A DNA stretch of 64,000 nt from Manihot esculenta (taxonomy: Eukaryota; Streptophyta; Magnoliopsida; Malpighiales; Euphorbiaceae): the NCBI RefSeq assembly GCF_001659605.2, contig NC_035170.2:27012020-27076019 (forward strand), read 5' to 3'. Under the pieces are notes generated by a model. It ran no database searches. It was not told the origin of the DNA and worked only from the letters and a program-made list of their open reading frames with translations. Shown one piece after another: positions 60,749 through 64,000 of this stretch (the stretch's first letter is position 1; every line of letters starts with the position of its first letter). Position numbers and translations under genes: made by a program.

Positions 60749-61008
60749 AAATATATAAAAATTATTGGACAGATAATTATTGATTGATTAAACGTGGGCT
60801 TTGATCATGCATTCAAAGCTGACAAAACTTGGATGTAACCTTAGTTGGATTATATATTCTGAGACTCAAATTGTCAACCATGTATAGCTTCTTTAAATTA
60901 CCTTTATGTCCCTTACTCAGTTTAAATTAATACATATATTTTTTTTATTTTTAAAATTCAACAGTTTAATAAAAATATTATAATTAAAGATCTCAAACCC
61001 ATTCCTTA
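58578..61008. other. AT-rich intergenic DNA upstream of the CLC gene
   Basis: 58578-58990 should carry the CLC gene's leader and promoter; pyrimidine-rich runs such as cttttctcttctcttctt lie near 58830. From 59000 it is very AT-rich with no gene. An (AT)n tract spans 60697-60745. A short, more balanced island at 60405-60500 has no recognisable identity. Confidence 0.6.
60697..60745. repeat. (AT)n microsatellite
   Basis: About 24 AT dinucleotides without interruption. Confidence 0.95.
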
Positions 61009-61461
61009 AGGTGAGCATTCGGTCGGTTCGGTTTAAAATCGAATCGAACTGAATAAACTAAAAATTAAAATTTTAGTGTTTATAAAAATCAAATCGAATC
61101 GATTTTGATTAGAAATCGAATCGAATCAAACCGGTCTGATTTGGTTCGATTTAATCGATTTTAATTTTTAATAATTTTTTATTTTTTACACTTTATTTTT
61201 AATATTTTAAAATTTAATTAAAATATTTTAATCTTAATATGATTTAATTTCTCTATAGTATTGAAAAAACATATTATTATTACTAATCGGTTCGGTTCGA
61301 TTATTTCGATTTTTTTTATTAAAATCGAACCAAATCAAAATAATCGAAATTTTTGAAATTAAAAACCGAATCGAATCAAAATGTATAAAAAAACTAAATT
61401 AAATTTTTAAATTAATTCGATTCGATCGATTTTTTCGGTTTAAACTGAATACTGCTCACCT
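61009..61461. repeat. MITE with AGGTGAGCA inverted ends
   Basis: The left end AGGTGAGCATTCGGTCGG and the right end, read as reverse complement AGGTGAGCAGTATTCAG, form short terminal inverted repeats. The interior is a dense array of aatcgaatcgaa and ggttcggtt motifs on both strands. About 453 bp, noncoding. It belongs to the same type as 897-1079. No clear target duplication. Confidence 0.65.
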
Positions 61462-64000
61462 GTCGGAACTTAAAACTTGAGAAAGGATATTTATTACTTA
61501 TAAATAAAAATATTATAAGCTTATAAACAGTTTATAGGTATAAAAAAAATTAATTGATCTCTTAATTTATTTTATTACTTATAAATTAATTTAATCAATT
61601 AAATTATTATATTATTTTTATTAAAAATTTATTTAAGAGATTCCACAAATTTAAAATTGAGTGAATAAATAAAATAAAATATAAATTTAATGTGGTAAAA
61701 ATGGCTCTCAGTAAAGAAGTGTCCGAATAAATTATATATGCCCGGATTATTAAAAAGTTGAGCCCGCGAATTAGTTTTTATCAAAAAATTTGTTTACTAA
61801 GACTCCATTCAGTTGTAAAAATAATTTATATTTAAAAATATTTTCTCTAAAAATATTTTTTATAAAAATATTTATAATTTATTTTTTATTATTTAATTTT
61901 AATTTAAAAAATAAATTTTATTAATAAATTTATATACAAATGTATTAATCAAACCTATAAATAGATTTTAAGAGATTACTTAAAAAATAATTAGTTAAAT
62001 ATATTAAACTTATTAAGAAAAACTCCATTCTATATATAGTTTTTATTGATTAAACCTATAAAAACTCCATTCTCTTACTATTTAACTTTTTTTCACATAT
62101 ATTAAAAAAATAATTTTTTATTAACTTTTTATTACATCTATAAATATATTAAATTTATTAAATAATAAGAGATATTTTAAGAAATTACTTAAAAATAAAA
62201 TAAAATTAAATAGAATTTTAATAATAAATTTAATATTGTCTTTGTCTAGCTTTGCTGAGATACAGCTAGATTTATAAATTATACTCGCTTGGTTGACTTG
62301 ACAGCCTTTTTATATTGAAGAAAATATTTTTAAATAAATAATATAGACATTATAAAAATTAATTAAACTATGAATTATTAGCACACTCATCCATTGATCA
62401 GCTCACGATCCATTGATTAATTAAACATAAATAATATATAAGCATGAGCCATGTTCTCCGGAATATTCTGCCAAGGTTCTCCTTTACGGCAATTCTTGTC
62501 TAGTGGTGAAAAAATTAAAATATAAAAATAAAGAAATTTAAAATAACTTGTGAAAAAATATTTTGAAAGAGAGATTGAAAATTAAAAGTGTAAAATTTAA
62601 AATTTTTTAAATTTATTTAAATGTATTTATCATTAAATTAAATTTATAAGTATTAAAATATAATAATTTATAATTAAAAATAAAAATTTATTTAATTAAA
62701 TCATTAAATAGTTGATAATTGTTGCTGATAGTTAATAGGTAATAGTAATATCTCATTGTAACTGATATTTAATAATTAATTATAACTAACATATATGTGA
62801 TGTTTTAATTATATTTATCTGATATTTAATAATTAATTATAATTATTATATTTTAAATATTTCAATAATATTTATCAATAACTGTTGGCGTGTAAAAAGA
62901 TAATAAAAATATTATTAATTTATTATATTAATGGAATAATATAAAAATATTAATTTATTATATAATAATTAAAAATAATTTTTTAAAAATAATATAATAA
63001 TAACTATTATAAATTTTAAAAAATAATATAAGGGATGAACAAGCAGCAGAACGTGACACGTCCGGATGAATCATGAAAGTACAGTGTAAGTGAGTCGTGG
63101 GGTGGCTGTCCACTGTCAACAAATAAATGCGGAAGCTGACAACGTGACGAGCGGACCAACTTCTTTCATAGATGCAGATATCTACGTCTTACCAACTCAG
63201 CTGTCCATTTGTAACAATTGGAGATTTGACAACGCAACACCTACCCAAACCGAGTCGAGTTTGTTTTGTTCTCCGATTTTTTTTTCTTTTCCCAACAAAT
63301 TGAGATTTTTCATTAAAAGCAAATACATAAAAGCGTCTAGAGATTAAAAATAACCAAACATATAGATCAAAATATAAAAAATTTAAAAATTTAATTCAAA
63401 TTTTAACATGATATAAGATCAAACAGAGGTAAAATAAAAATATTATTTTTTAGAGTCATCATTTTTAGCCGGAATGAATATTAAAAATTTCATCACTAAT
63501 AAATTGAAAAGTTTTAAAACACATATCAAACTAAAAAAAACCACAATAGATATTTTGAAAACCTTAAAAAATAGCATATTCAATAAAAATAAATAAATTT
63601 CAATTCCCACCAAATCAACGGTTGCTCACAAACATAAAGAATATTTAGAAGTGTTATATTAAAATATTGAGTCAAGAGCTATCCACGAACTGAAAAAAAA
63701 CTCTGATGAAAACGAATAAAGTGTGCTTTTTGAAAATTCAAATTACACTTTTTAAAACTTTGCTCAATACGCCACCATTCTTAACCAACGACAGACTTGA
63801 GATAGAATGGTCTATCTGAAATTCCAACCACCTATACATATCTGAAAAAAATAATCTCACAATTTAGCATCAAAAAGTAAGGACAAACATTAAAGAAACA
63901 CTCTTTTATAATTATATATCTGCTCAAGAAATCAAATAAAAGTAATAAGGAGAAAAAATAAATAACTAAAAGATCACAGCCTGAATGGAGAGGGAATGAT
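61462..64000. other. Intergenic DNA, no gene seen
   Basis: Mostly AT-rich. 63010-63260 is more balanced and contains gaacgtgacacgtccgg, which includes ACGTG-core motifs. It could be the promoter edge of a gene beyond the window, but no coding exon could be recognised. Confidence 0.5.

Noticed and set aside
63090..63347. 85-aa frame near the right edge
   Set aside because: It begins at TTG and shows no recognisable domain. The balanced base composition may instead be promoter DNA of a gene beyond the window.

Overview
This is nuclear DNA from a flowering plant, almost certainly a eudicot. It has AT-rich intergenic DNA, spliced genes with short AT-rich introns, Ty1/copia, Ty3/gypsy, LINE, hAT and MITE-type elements, and plant-specific gene families. 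Recalled protein similarity and repeat style suggest a woody rosid such as a member of the Euphorbiaceae (cassava or rubber relatives). That placement is inference.

Layout. Positions 1-19450 are a transposon nest. A degraded copia reverse-transcriptase fragment (1-675) is followed by a minus-strand LINE that has been cut apart. Its pieces lie at 1080-1757, 7157-8250 and 9862-10378. They are separated by a decayed copia element (1763-7151, 5-bp target duplication TTAAC) and a gypsy LTR piece (8252-9840). The copia element itself carries a 688-bp insertion. Next comes a young copia element with an open polyprotein frame (11952-17104, minus, duplication TAATC), a long (AT)n tract and a very AT-rich stretch. 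A third copia element (19451-24204, plus, duplication CTGCA) ends 74 bp before the start codon of a protein-coding gene.

That gene (24279-27673, plus) is the most unusual object in the window. It joins a ubiquitin-like domain, a UPL5-like central region and the first part of a HECT domain to a complete MEKK1-type MAPKKK kinase domain. The catalytic C-lobe of HECT is missing and the kinase sits in its place. In Arabidopsis, UPL5 and MEKK1 both act on the senescence regulator WRKY53, so the fusion joins two regulators of one target.

The rest is conserved housekeeping sequence with transposon debris between. It holds 40S ribosomal protein S16 (33432-33875, minus), a non-autonomous hAT element (36163-37529), a 22-exon dynamin-related protein DRP2 gene (37979-50546, minus, 914 aa) and a 7-exon CLC-c type chloride channel/antiporter gene (52901-58577, minus, 778 aa). 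For DRP2 and CLC the exon boundaries were placed by reading splice sites, and each summed CDS is an exact multiple of three. A DRP2 intron contains a 565-bp, nearly perfect palindromic mobile element. From 58578 to the end the sequence is AT-rich and no gene could be supported.
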